Origin: Eubacterium sp.
Lineage (GTDB): Bacteria; Bacillota; Clostridia; Lachnospirales; Lachnospiraceae
Length of the DNA stretch: 36,764 nt
Direction of reading: 5' to 3'
NCBI GenBank assembly: GCA_017477505.1
Contig: JAFUVQ010000063.1
Location: forward strand, 1 to 36,764
The notes beneath the pieces were generated by a model. It was not told the DNA's origin, did not search any database, and was given only the letters and a program-made list of their open reading frames with translations. This document shows, one piece after another, positions 7,135 to 16,089 of the stretch (position 1 is the stretch's first letter; every line of letters starts with the position of its first letter). The translations under genes and the position numbers were made by a program.

Positions 7135-8424
7135 ATGATAACTGATATGAAAAAAGAGTTTTATCTTAATCTTGGTATTGATGAAAAGATATATGATTTC
7201 TGCATGGAAACAGAAGAACTCCTGAAGGAAAGATTCGCAGAAATAGATAATATTGCCGAGATAAACCAGGTCAAGGTCCTTAAGGCCATGAGAGATGCCA
7301 GACTCGCAGAAAATCATTTATATGGCACTACGGGATACGGATATAACGATGATGGCAGAGATACTGTAGAGAAGATATATGCCAACTATTTTCATACAGA
7401 AGATGCACTTGTAAGACAACAGATAACCTGCGGGACACATGCTCTGACCATAGCTCTGTCAGGTAACCTTAGACCGGGCGATGAAATGCTCAGTATAGCA
7501 GGTGCTGTTTATGATACACTTCAGGGTGTTATCGGTGTAAGAGAAGAAAAAGGCTCACTTAAGGAATATGGAATAAGCTATGACCAGGTGGATCTTCTTC
7601 CCGATGGAAGCTTTGATTTCGAGGGTATAAAAAAAGCCATTAAACCAAATACAAGGCTTATAGAGATTCAAAGATCCAAAGGCTATGATACAAGGCCTAC
7701 ACTTTCCGTAAAAGCCATTGAAGAAGCTATAAAGTTTGTAAAGAGTATAAAACCCGATGTAATCGTCATGGTTGATAACTGCTACGGAGAATTTGTAGAA
7801 ACCATAGAACCGTCTGATGTCGGAGCTGATATGGTGGTCGGTTCACTTATAAAGAATCCGGGCGGCGGTCTTGCCAAGATTGGAGGATACATTTGCGGAA
7901 CAAAAGAATGTGTTGAAAATGCAGCTGTCAGACTTACTTCTCCTGGACTGGGTAAGGAACTGGGAGCTTCTCTCGGTACTACAAGAGACTTTGCCCAGGG
8001 CTTCTTCCTTGCACCTGTTGTAACAGCCGCTGCACTTAAAGGAGCTATATTTGCTGCCAACTGTTATGAAAAACTCGGCTTTGCCACAGTACCGAACAGT
8101 ACAGAAGATCGTCATGATATCATACAATCCGTAGTTCTTGGTTCAAGAGAGAAGGTTCTTGCCTTCTGTGAAGGCATACAGGCCGCTGCACCGGTAGACA
8201 GCTTTGTTACTCCGGAGCCATGGGCCATGCCGGGATATGACAGTGAAGTAATAATGGCGGCAGGAGCATTCGTTTCAGGAGCATCCATAGAATTATCCGC
8301 GGATGCACCCCTCAGGGACCCATATGCCGTATACTTCCAGGGTGGTCTGACTTACCCGCATGCAAAGTTCGGCATCATGATGTCTATACAGAAAATTGTA
8401 GAAAAAAACCTTATAATATGGTAA
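7135..8424 (+). CDS. PLP-dependent methionine gamma-lyase family protein (YnbB-like)
   Basis: The 429-residue protein matches the family often mislabelled 'aluminium resistance protein' (Met_gamma_lyase family). AAGGGAG lies six bases before the ATG. Early motifs include YGTTGYGYNDDGRDT and the FHTEDALVRQQITCGTHA block; the cofactor region is VMVDNCYGEFVE followed by the likely Schiff-base lysine in GSLIKNPGGG. Members are fold-type I PLP enzymes thought to act on sulfur amino acids such as methionine, cystathionine or cysteine; the substrate is not settled. It stands alone between a terminator-like hairpin and radC. Confidence 0.88.
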   Translation: MITDMKKEFYLNLGIDEKIYDFCMETEELLKERFAEIDNIAEINQVKVLKAMRDARLAENHLYGTTGYGYNDDGRDTVEKIYANYFHTEDALVRQQITCGTHALTIALSGNLRPGDEMLSIAGAVYDTLQGVIGVREEKGSLKEYGISYDQVDLLPDGSFDFEGIKKAIKPNTRLIEIQRSKGYDTRPTLSVKAIEEAIKFVKSIKPDVIVMVDNCYGEFVETIEPSDVGADMVVGSLIKNPGGGLAKIGGYICGTKECVENAAVRLTSPGLGKELGASLGTTRDFAQGFFLAPVVTAAALKGAIFAANCYEKLGFATVPNSTEDRHDIIQSVVLGSREKVLAFCEGIQAAAPVDSFVTPEPWAMPGYDSEVIMAAGAFVSGASIELSADAPLRDPYAVYFQGGLTYPHAKFGIMMSIQKIVEKNLIIW

Positions 8425-8482
8425 TATTTAAGGATAAGTTCTTCTTTGATGCACCCGATTAAAGCATAAAAAGGAGGCTTAT

Positions 8483-9175
8483 ATGTATAAAAACAGAATA
8501 AAGGATATGGCCGTTTCTGAAAGGCCATATGAAAAGGCTTTGGAGTACGGAATAGAGACTCTCAGCGATGCAGAGCTAATAGCCATGCTTCTTAATTGCG
8601 GAACTAAGGATGTATCAGCCATAGAGCTTGCCCAGAGCATCCTGAACCGGGGGACTACCTATAAGGGACTTACCGGTCTTAACTATCTGTCAATGAGCGA
8701 TCTCACAAAGATCAGGGGAGTCGGGAAGGTCAAGGCATGTAAGATACTTGCCATTACCGAGATATCTAAAAGGATGTCCAGAGAGAGTTTCAAATCAGAA
8801 GTTACTTTTAACAATCCGTCTTCCATAGCTGATTATTTTATGGAAGACTGCAGATACAGAACCACAGAGAGCATATTTGTCCTGTATCTTAATAATGCCA
8901 ATGCTATAATCCGCTGCAAGGAGCTGAGCAGAGGCACTGTGAACAGCTCTCCGGTTTCACCTAGGGAGCTGTTTTTAGACGCGCTCAGGCATGACGCTGT
9001 GAGTATTGTACTGATACATAATCACCCCAGTGGAATACCCGAACCCAGTGACGCCGACATTATTGTTACCGAAAGGATAAAGAAGGCAGGCAACATGCTG
9101 GGCGTCAAACTTATCGATCATATAATAATAGGTGACAGGAAATATATCAGCTTCATGGAAAGAGGGCTGATCTAA
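8483..9175 (+). CDS. radC: RadC family protein with JAB/JAMM domain
   Basis: The 230-residue protein starts after AAAAAGGAGG. It has an N-terminal helix-hairpin-helix region (LTKIRGVGKVKACKIL, about residues 72-90) and a C-terminal JAMM metalloprotease-like domain with HNHPSGIPEPSDAD as the metal-binding motif. The family was named for DNA repair, but that role is disputed and the real function is unknown. It is commonly next to mreBCD in Firmicutes; here mreC follows 11 bases later and mreB is absent. Confidence 0.95.
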   Translation: MYKNRIKDMAVSERPYEKALEYGIETLSDAELIAMLLNCGTKDVSAIELAQSILNRGTTYKGLTGLNYLSMSDLTKIRGVGKVKACKILAITEISKRMSRESFKSEVTFNNPSSIADYFMEDCRYRTTESIFVLYLNNANAIIRCKELSRGTVNSSPVSPRELFLDALRHDAVSIVLIHNHPSGIPEPSDADIIVTERIKKAGNMLGVKLIDHIIIGDRKYISFMERGLI

Positions 9176-9186
9176 AGGAATATCAG

Positions 9187-10041
9187 ATGAAAAGATTTAA
9201 CAGAAGAAAAGATATAAGTCCGAAATACATACTTTTATTTCTCTCGGCCATATGTATAGCGCTTATAGTAATGTCCACAATAAGTCCCGGTTTTATGCGC
9301 CCCATAAGGCGTGTCACCGGATATTTCATCACGCCTATGCAGCGCGGTGTCAATGGTATAGGAGAGTGGGTAAATGACCGTCTCAAGGTCATGGGTGACG
9401 TTAAAGACTTAAGAGAAGAAAATGAAGCCCTTAAAAAAGAAGTAAATTATTATCAGTCTGAGATAGAGAGGAACGAATCCGAGCTTTCCGAGCTTTCGGA
9501 GCTCCGTGCACTTTATGATCTTTCCGAATTATATCCGGATTATAATATGACTGTTGCAAGAGTCTTTTCTTCCAATTCATCGGAATGGTTCAGCGAGTTC
9601 TATATCAACAAGGGTATGAACGACGGCGTTTATGTAGACTGTAATGTTCTTTCTGACAAAGGACTTCTTGGCATAGTTACCGAATCCTATGATAACTATG
9701 CCAAGGTCAGATCCATAATCGATGACAATTCCAGCATCATCGCGGAGATCGGCGGCAACAACGTACTTTCCACGGTAGACGGAAGCCTTACGGCCATTGA
9801 CAATGGATATATACTCATTTCGGATATAGATAAGGATGCAGATATAGAAGAGGGTGACAGAGTTGTAACCTCAAATGTATCCGACAGATACTTCTTCGGT
9901 ATAACCATAGGATATGTTTCTGACATAACCATGGATACCAATAACCTTACAAAGTCGGCACATCTTATTCCGGCTTCTGACTTTACTGATATTGATGATG
10001 TCCTGGTAATACTGGACAGAAAAAGAGAAGTTAATTATTGA
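9187..10041 (+). CDS. mreC: Rod shape-determining protein MreC
   Basis: The 284-residue protein has a basic N terminus, one membrane segment (about residues 17-37), a coiled coil rich in Glu/Lys/Leu (about 65-110) and the C-terminal beta-rich MreC domain (for example VIDDNSSIIAEIGG... region about residues 175-280). It is an extracytoplasmic scaffold linking the cytoplasmic MreB filament to the PBP2-RodA synthase. AAAGGA lies about nine bases before the ATG. It begins the mreC-mreD-PBP2-rodA series; mreB is not between radC and mreC, so it must lie elsewhere in the genome. Confidence 0.93.
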   Translation: MKRFNRRKDISPKYILLFLSAICIALIVMSTISPGFMRPIRRVTGYFITPMQRGVNGIGEWVNDRLKVMGDVKDLREENEALKKEVNYYQSEIERNESELSELSELRALYDLSELYPDYNMTVARVFSSNSSEWFSEFYINKGMNDGVYVDCNVLSDKGLLGIVTESYDNYAKVRSIIDDNSSIIAEIGGNNVLSTVDGSLTAIDNGYILISDIDKDADIEEGDRVVTSNVSDRYFFGITIGYVSDITMDTNNLTKSAHLIPASDFTDIDDVLVILDRKREVNY

Positions 10042-10042
10042 T

Positions 10043-10552
10043 ATGAAAAGAATCATAACACTCGGCGTGCTGATAATAATTTCATTTCTTCTTCAGTATT
10101 CCGTTTTCTCGTTTCATAATGTGACCAGTGTGAGCCCGAATCTACTGCTTATACTGACCATGTCATTCGGAATAATGAGAGGGCGAAAAGAAGGTATGCT
10201 TATAGGTTTCTTCAGCGGTTTTCTCGTAGATTGTTTCTACGGACAGCTGATCGGTCCCTATATGCTTCTTTTTATGCTCATAGGCTATGTAAATGGTTTC
10301 TTCCACAGAAATTACCTTATGGAAGATATATTCCTCCCGGTAGTCATCATTACATTTGATGAATTTGTTTTTGAACTTGCCATTTACATTTTCGTTTTCC
10401 TCCTCAACAGGAAATTTGAATTTAAAGAATATCTTTTCAGCATAATTTTGCCGCAGATGATGTATACCATCATCATAACCATAATTATCTACAGATTTTT
10501 TGTACTGATAAACAAATTACTTAAGAATAAGTTTGAGAAAGATATACTATGA
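10043..10552 (+). CDS. mreD: Rod shape-determining protein MreD
   Basis: The 169-residue, almost wholly hydrophobic protein has about five membrane segments, usual for MreD. It starts directly after the mreC stop (one base between) and its TGA overlaps the next start codon as ATGA, so the three genes are translationally coupled. No strong ribosome binding site precedes it, consistent with coupling. MreD is an integral membrane part of the elongasome; sequence conservation in this family is low, and position is much of the evidence. Confidence 0.88.
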   Translation: MKRIITLGVLIIISFLLQYSVFSFHNVTSVSPNLLLILTMSFGIMRGRKEGMLIGFFSGFLVDCFYGQLIGPYMLLFMLIGYVNGFFHRNYLMEDIFLPVVIITFDEFVFELAIYIFVFLLNRKFEFKEYLFSIILPQMMYTIIITIIIYRFFVLINKLLKNKFEKDIL

Positions 10553-13416
10553 GAACTATCAAAGAATTCCTTATATTTCTAAAGGATCTTCTTCTTGAAT
10601 ATCTGAGCAGCAGGCTTTTTCCTGTTACGCTTGTCATGCTTGTCATGTTTGCGGTCATTGTCATAAGACTCTTTAATCTTCAGATCGTTGAAGGTGAAGG
10701 ATATGCAGATACTCTGGATGTAAAAACAGAGAAGACTATATCCGTGGATGCCATACGAGGCAAGATCTATGACGTAAACGGAAATCTCCTTGCCTATAAC
10801 CAGATATCCTATAACCTTACATTTGCAAACAGCGCAAACCTTACCCAGACTGCAAGAAATATGGGTATTACCGCAAATGAACTCAGGAACCGTATCATCC
10901 ACAATACCATTTCCATACTTAAGCAGAATAAGGATTCCATAACGCTTAAGTTTCCTGTGAAGCTTGAAGGCGGTAAGTATGAATTCACTTTAACCGGTAC
11001 ATCTCTGAAAAACTTTCTTAAAGATGTATACGGTAAATCCTCTTATGACGAACTGACGGAGGAGCAGAAGGCAAGTACAGCGGAAGATGTTGTATGTTAT
11101 CTCAGATTCGGAAATGAAAAAACTCAGAATTTCGGTATAACCAAAGAATTCACTGATGAAGAGGCTATGGAAATACTTGCCTGCCGCTATGAACTCTGGC
11201 TTAACAGATATCAGCAGTATGTTTCCGTAGTAATCGCCGAAGGCATTTCAGAGAAGAGTAAGAACTGCATACTTGAGCATACGGATACCCTTCTCGGTAT
11301 GGATATAGAGGTAACCTCAAAGCGTGTTTACAATGACGCCAAGTATTTCGCACATATCATCGGATATGTAGGTGAGGCTTCACAGGCTGATATTGAAAGG
11401 TTAAATGAACAGCAGCAGGACAGGACCTACCGTAACGGTGACGTGGTAGGTAAGGCCGGCATAGAGCAGGTTTATGAGACTGAACTTCACGGCACGGACG
11501 GTCAGGAAGTTGTTTATGTAGATAATCTCGGTAAGGTTATAGAGACCATAGATGAAACAACATCCATTGCAGGAAATGATGTTTATCTCACTATAGACAG
11601 CGATCTTCAGAAATACTGCTACGACATACTGGAGCAGGAGCTTGCCACGATACTGGCATCAAGAATCGTGGATTATGCCGAAGTGACAGGTAATAACGTA
11701 AGTGAAGCCATTCCTATCACAGATGTATATTTCTCATTTTTTAACAATAATCTTCTTTCACTGGAAGATATGAATAAAGGTTCTGCTTCGGATCTTGAAA
11801 AAACCGTTTATCAGACATTTATGGAAGGGAAGAGTAATGCCATTTCCGAGATAAGAACGGACCTTCTTTCCGAACCCGTCATAATATCCGATCAGAGTTC
11901 TTCAAGACAGGATTATGACGAATATATATTCGAGATGCTTAAGGCCAATGAAGTTTATGATCCTTCTCTTTTTGATGTAGAAGGTGATTATTTCCTCAGA
12001 TATTCCTCAGGTAATATTACCATGCAGGAACTGCTTAAGTATCTTATCGCCATAGAAGCTATTGATGTAAGCGGTGTAAGCGAGAATGATGCCTACTATG
12101 ATGCCGATGAAGCGTACAGCCTTCTTGTTGATTATATAATCAATAAATTAAAAGAAGACCCGGACTTTGATAAATGCGTCATTAAATCAATGCTTAAAGA
12201 AAAAATCATATCGGGATATGATGTTGTGAATCTCTTATATGCCCAGGGTGTTCTTTCATCAGATGGAGACGTTGAATATCAGGAGTTTCTAAATGGAGCG
12301 TACAGCAGCTTTACATTTATCATCAAAAAGATTCAGAACCTTGACTTAACCCCTGCCATGCTGGCTCTTAAGCCATGTTCGGGATCCATGGTGGTTACGG
12401 ACGTAAAGACCGGTAAGATAAAGGCTATGGTAAGCTATCCGAGTTATGATAACAATAAACTCACCAACTCTATAGATACGGAGTATTACAAAAAGCTTCT
12501 GGAGGACAAGACAAGTCCTATGTATAACAGAGCTACCATGACCAGAACAGCTCCGGGTTCCACTTTCAAGCTTATCTCGACCATAGCCGGTGTATCCGAA
12601 GGTGCCATCGATCTCAATACTCAGATCACTGACTACGGTGTATTTGAAAAAGGCTTCTCCAAGCCTAAATGCTGGGTATACAGACATAATCAGGCCACTC
12701 ACGGAACCATAGGTATAGAGAAGGCCATAGATATTTCCTGTAACTATTTCTTCTACGAGGTAGGCTACAGACTGGCCACGAAAAACGGTGAATATGTTGA
12801 TTCCACCGGTATGGCTACAATTAGAAAATATGCTGAGATGTTCGGCCTCGGTGATAAGTCGGGCATTGAGATAGAAGAGATATCTCCGAATATCTCCGAC
12901 AGAGACGCCGTACTTTCCGCCATAGGACAGGGTACACACTCATATACGGCCACTCAGCTGTCAAAGTACGTTACGACCATTGCCAACAGCGGTACCTGCT
13001 ATAATCTGAGTCTTGTAGACCGTACCATGGATTATACGGGTAATACTGTAAATGAACATGAAAAGAGTGTATATTCGACAATCTCTCTTGATCCGTCCCT
13101 TTGGAATACCGTTCATACCGGAATGAGACTGGTAGTAACGGACGACCTTCAAACAAATACATTTCTCAATCATCTTTCCGTACAGGTTGCAGGAAAAACA
13201 GGAACGGCTCAGGAAGGTGTAAATAACCCTGCACATGCGCTTTTTATATCATATGCACCATATGATAATCCGGAAGTTTCAGTAACAACAGTTATTCAGA
13301 ATGGATATAATTCGGCAAATGCTGCCGAGGTTACCGGATTTGTTTATGCTTATATGTATGACAAGCAGGCGCTTGCTCATGCTACCATAAGCGGTAATAA
13401 TCAGGTTTCAGATTAG
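10549..13416 (+). CDS. mrdA: Class B penicillin-binding protein 2 with a large insertion
   Basis: The protein has 955 residues against about 630-700 for many PBP2s. It has one membrane anchor (about residues 22-45), a PBP dimerisation region (about 50-345) and a transpeptidase domain with S671-x-x-K674 (STFK), S730-C-N732 and K883-T-G885, all intact. The extra length is mostly a stretch of about 250 residues between the TIDSDLQ segment (about 348) and GSMVVTDVKTG (about 610), acidic and mostly helical by appearance. It cross-links peptidoglycan during elongation as RodA's partner, which is encoded next. The start overlaps the mreD stop (ATGA). Confidence 0.94.
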   Translation: MRTIKEFLIFLKDLLLEYLSSRLFPVTLVMLVMFAVIVIRLFNLQIVEGEGYADTLDVKTEKTISVDAIRGKIYDVNGNLLAYNQISYNLTFANSANLTQTARNMGITANELRNRIIHNTISILKQNKDSITLKFPVKLEGGKYEFTLTGTSLKNFLKDVYGKSSYDELTEEQKASTAEDVVCYLRFGNEKTQNFGITKEFTDEEAMEILACRYELWLNRYQQYVSVVIAEGISEKSKNCILEHTDTLLGMDIEVTSKRVYNDAKYFAHIIGYVGEASQADIERLNEQQQDRTYRNGDVVGKAGIEQVYETELHGTDGQEVVYVDNLGKVIETIDETTSIAGNDVYLTIDSDLQKYCYDILEQELATILASRIVDYAEVTGNNVSEAIPITDVYFSFFNNNLLSLEDMNKGSASDLEKTVYQTFMEGKSNAISEIRTDLLSEPVIISDQSSSRQDYDEYIFEMLKANEVYDPSLFDVEGDYFLRYSSGNITMQELLKYLIAIEAIDVSGVSENDAYYDADEAYSLLVDYIINKLKEDPDFDKCVIKSMLKEKIISGYDVVNLLYAQGVLSSDGDVEYQEFLNGAYSSFTFIIKKIQNLDLTPAMLALKPCSGSMVVTDVKTGKIKAMVSYPSYDNNKLTNSIDTEYYKKLLEDKTSPMYNRATMTRTAPGSTFKLISTIAGVSEGAIDLNTQITDYGVFEKGFSKPKCWVYRHNQATHGTIGIEKAIDISCNYFFYEVGYRLATKNGEYVDSTGMATIRKYAEMFGLGDKSGIEIEEISPNISDRDAVLSAIGQGTHSYTATQLSKYVTTIANSGTCYNLSLVDRTMDYTGNTVNEHEKSVYSTISLDPSLWNTVHTGMRLVVTDDLQTNTFLNHLSVQVAGKTGTAQEGVNNPAHALFISYAPYDNPEVSVTTVIQNGYNSANAAEVTGFVYAYMYDKQALAHATISGNNQVSD

Positions 13417-13425
13417 GTTATTAAA

Positions 13426-14535
13426 ATGGGTAGTAAACTTAACTTAAAGAATTACAATTACATACTTTTCATAATGGTTTCTGCCCTTATGCTCTTCGGT
13501 GTATATGTCATCAATTTTGCGGATGAATCCTATACCAACAAGCAGCTTATAGGTGTTGTGGCCGGTCTTATCATAATGATAACCGTGTCACTTATAGATT
13601 ATCATTTTATATGTAATTTCCATACATTGCTTTACATATTCAATATCCTCCTTCTTGTAGCCGTTCTTATAGGCGGTAAGACAGTAGGTGGTGCCAAGAG
13701 ATGGTTTGCCGTTACGGATAAGCTGACTATACAGCCTTCAGAGCTTTCAAAGATCATCCTTATCGTTTTCATGGCAACCTTCCTCAGTAAGGAGTTTGAG
13801 GAAGAGAGAATCAACAGACCATTAACGATCTTCAAGTTTGCTTTCTTCCTGGGAATTCCATGTGCTCTGATATTCCTTCAGCCGGACCTGTCGACTACAC
13901 TTGCCATAGTATTCGTCCTGGTAACAATGCTCTATATATCAGGCATCAGCTATAAGCTTATTCTTACAGTCCTTCTGTTTCTTGTGCCGATTATCAGTAT
14001 CTTCATCTGGTACGTTCAGCAGCCGGACCAGAAGCTTCTGTATGGGCATCAGGTAGAAAGAATAATGTCATTCCTTTACCCTTCGGAATATGTAGACGAA
14101 CAGCAGGCCAATTCGGTTATGGCCATAGGCTCCGGAACCCTTAACGGAAAAGCATTTCAGGAAGAACTCAAGGGAACGACGGTTACTGAAGCAAACCTGG
14201 TTTCAGAGCAGCAGACGGACTTTATTTTCTCTGTAATCGGAGAGGAATTAGGTTTCCGCGGCAGTGTATTAATCATTGCAATAATACTCATCATAGTGTT
14301 ACAATGTATACGTGTGGCCAGACGTGCGAGAGACAGTCTCGGAATGCTTCTGGCCTCCGGGATGGCATGCCTTGTGGGGTACCAGTCCTTTATAAATATA
14401 GGCGTTGCGACAGCCGTACTTCCAAATACAGGAATACCGCTTCCTTTCATCAGTTACGGACTTAGCTCGCTTATAAGTATATCGATTGGAATGGGCATCG
14501 TCCTTAATGTAAGCAAGCAGATAAAGAAATATTAA
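13426..14535 (+). CDS. rodA: RodA/FtsW/SpoVE family peptidoglycan glycosyltransferase
   Basis: The 369-residue, ten-pass SEDS protein follows PBP2 by nine bases. Signature segments are AKRWF, IQPSELSKI, QPDLST and, near the C terminus, ATAVLPNTGIPLPFISYGLSS. SEDS proteins polymerise glycan strands from lipid II in the membrane together with a class B PBP. Adjacent mreC, mreD and PBP2 favour RodA over FtsW. Only a weak ribosome binding site (TAGGTT) is visible. Length is usual. Confidence 0.94.
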   Translation: MGSKLNLKNYNYILFIMVSALMLFGVYVINFADESYTNKQLIGVVAGLIIMITVSLIDYHFICNFHTLLYIFNILLLVAVLIGGKTVGGAKRWFAVTDKLTIQPSELSKIILIVFMATFLSKEFEEERINRPLTIFKFAFFLGIPCALIFLQPDLSTTLAIVFVLVTMLYISGISYKLILTVLLFLVPIISIFIWYVQQPDQKLLYGHQVERIMSFLYPSEYVDEQQANSVMAIGSGTLNGKAFQEELKGTTVTEANLVSEQQTDFIFSVIGEELGFRGSVLIIAIILIIVLQCIRVARRARDSLGMLLASGMACLVGYQSFINIGVATAVLPNTGIPLPFISYGLSSLISISIGMGIVLNVSKQIKKY

Positions 14536-14551
14536 CGGGGGATGAGAAGGT

Positions 14552-14950
14552 ATGAATATTGTATTAATCGCGCACGATTCCAAGAAAAAGCTCATGCAGA
14601 ATCTCTGCATAGCATATAAAGGAATACTCATCAAGCACACTCTTTATGCGACAGAAACCACAGGACGTCTTGTAGAGAATGCATCTGGACTTACGGTGCA
14701 TAAATTTCTTACAGGTCATCTTGGCGGCATACAGCAGATAGCTACACAGATTGAAACAAACCAGATAGATATGGTTATTTTCCTGCATGATCCTATGATA
14801 CTCAGAAGTCAGGACAATGCATATTATAATGTCTTCACTATCTGTGACATTCATAATATTCCAATTGCAACCAATCTGGCTTCAGCTGAACTTATGATCA
14901 AATCTATCGAAAGAGGCGACCTTGACTGGCGCAATCTGTATAAACATTAA
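14552..14950 (+). CDS. Methylglyoxal synthase homologue with degenerate active site
   Basis: The 132-residue protein aligns without gaps to MgsA through its core (MNIVLIAHDSKKKLM, KHTLYATETTG, HNIPIATNLASAEL), with GGGGGATGAGAAGG before the ATG. Against E. coli numbering recalled from memory, H19 is kept (H8), but D71 becomes I60 in LGGIQQ, H98 becomes Q87 and D101 becomes A90; ATGTTG becomes ATETTG. MgsA turns dihydroxyacetone phosphate into methylglyoxal, and those residues are the catalytic ones, so this copy is unlikely to be an active synthase. It is in line with rodA (16 bases) and the carboxypeptidase (23 bases), so a binding or regulatory role in wall synthesis is a possible inference. 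Confidence 0.85.
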   Translation: MNIVLIAHDSKKKLMQNLCIAYKGILIKHTLYATETTGRLVENASGLTVHKFLTGHLGGIQQIATQIETNQIDMVIFLHDPMILRSQDNAYYNVFTICDIHNIPIATNLASAELMIKSIERGDLDWRNLYKH

Positions 14951-14973
14951 CTAAAGAAAGAGTTTTATTAAAA

Positions 14974-15972
14974 ATGAAAAAGATTGGCATTTTACTGTAT
15001 TTTGTATTCTTATTTGCAATATCATTTCTGATACTGATAGTTGCCAAGAAGAAATATATCGAGTATGACAAATACTATTCTTTCTCAAGTAATACAGGAG
15101 ATGTGGATTTCTCCGCACTTCCTGCAAAGGAACTGGGCGGCTTTCAGTCTCAGTATGCTGTAATACCTGCCGGCACCGAGAAGAGTACAGAACTTGTAGA
15201 TGACGAGACATATGCAGCAATAATGATAAATAACACTACAAGAGAAGTGATAGTAGCTCACAATGCTTTTAAAAGGTCTTATCCTGCAAGTATCACCAAG
15301 CTTATGACATTCATATTGGTAAATGAAAAGCTTGAAGAGGGTAATCTTACCCTTGAATCTCAGGTGACCATCCAGAGAACCCCGACTTTCGGAAATCATA
15401 CAGGTGTTATGAAGAGTCCTCTGGTTAAAGGATGTTCCATATCAGTCAGGAACCTTCTTTTCGGACTCATGATGCGGTCCTACAATGACTATGCAGTGAT
15501 ACTGGCTGAAACCTTCGGCGGATCTGAAGCTGAGTTCGTTAACATGATGAATCAGAAGGCCAAGGACCTTGGCTGTACAAGCTGTCATTTCGTTAATCCT
15601 CACGGAATACATGAGGATGATCATTATGTCAGCGCTTATGATCTTTACCTGATCATAAATGAAGCCAAGAAATATGAACTGCTTCGCAGCATAGATCAGT
15701 ATGATAAATATATATACAACTATGCAGATATCTCCGGTCTTGCCGCAACAGATGAGATTGAACCTACCAACAGACTTATAAACGGTGATTATCATCTGTC
15801 CGGAAATGTAAAGATAGATGTCTGGAAGACAGGTACAACCGACAGAGCCAAATATTGTATCAATATGGTTACAGATATCGGTAACGATGAATATACCATA
15901 GTCATACTTGGCTGTGATACTTCGGACAAGCTTTATGATCTGGCGATCAAAATGCTGAATTACGCTAACTGA
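14974..15972 (+). CDS. D-alanyl-D-alanine carboxypeptidase (S11, DacA type)
   Basis: The 332-residue protein has an N-terminal hydrophobic segment (about residues 4-25) as signal or anchor, then the S11 penicilloyl-serine domain with S106-x-x-K109 (SITK), S169-Y-N171 and K285-T-G287 all present. It would trim the terminal D-Ala from peptidoglycan stem peptides outside the cell, controlling cross-linking. It lacks the C-terminal PBP5-type domain and amphipathic anchor helix, so the N-terminal segment probably stays as the anchor. It closes the mreC-rodA-mgsA-like run, and structured RNA follows it. Confidence 0.92.
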   Translation: MKKIGILLYFVFLFAISFLILIVAKKKYIEYDKYYSFSSNTGDVDFSALPAKELGGFQSQYAVIPAGTEKSTELVDDETYAAIMINNTTREVIVAHNAFKRSYPASITKLMTFILVNEKLEEGNLTLESQVTIQRTPTFGNHTGVMKSPLVKGCSISVRNLLFGLMMRSYNDYAVILAETFGGSEAEFVNMMNQKAKDLGCTSCHFVNPHGIHEDDHYVSAYDLYLIINEAKKYELLRSIDQYDKYIYNYADISGLAATDEIEPTNRLINGDYHLSGNVKIDVWKTGTTDRAKYCINMVTDIGNDEYTIVILGCDTSDKLYDLAIKMLNYAN

Positions 15973-16003
15973 TAATCATTTAAATTAAATCACAATTAAC
16001 AGA

Positions 16004-16074
16004 CCGCACCAGGTCGGGGTCAGCTATGGTCCCTGTCCGGTGCGGCGCATGTTTTCATGTAACAGGAAACATGC
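16004..16074 (+). terminator. Two hairpins between the carboxypeptidase and the HlyD-like gene
   Basis: CCGCACC at 16004-16010 pairs with GGTGCGG at 16039-16045, and the enclosed GC-rich arms (AGGTCGGGG / CCCTGTCC) extend the stem imperfectly. GCATGTTT at 16047-16054 then pairs with AAACATGC at 16067-16074, just before the ribosome binding site. The first could end the elongasome transcript; the second could mask or pace translation of the next gene. The T-tract is short (GTTTT). Confidence 0.5.
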
Positions 16075-16089
16075 AAAAGGTAAAGGAAC

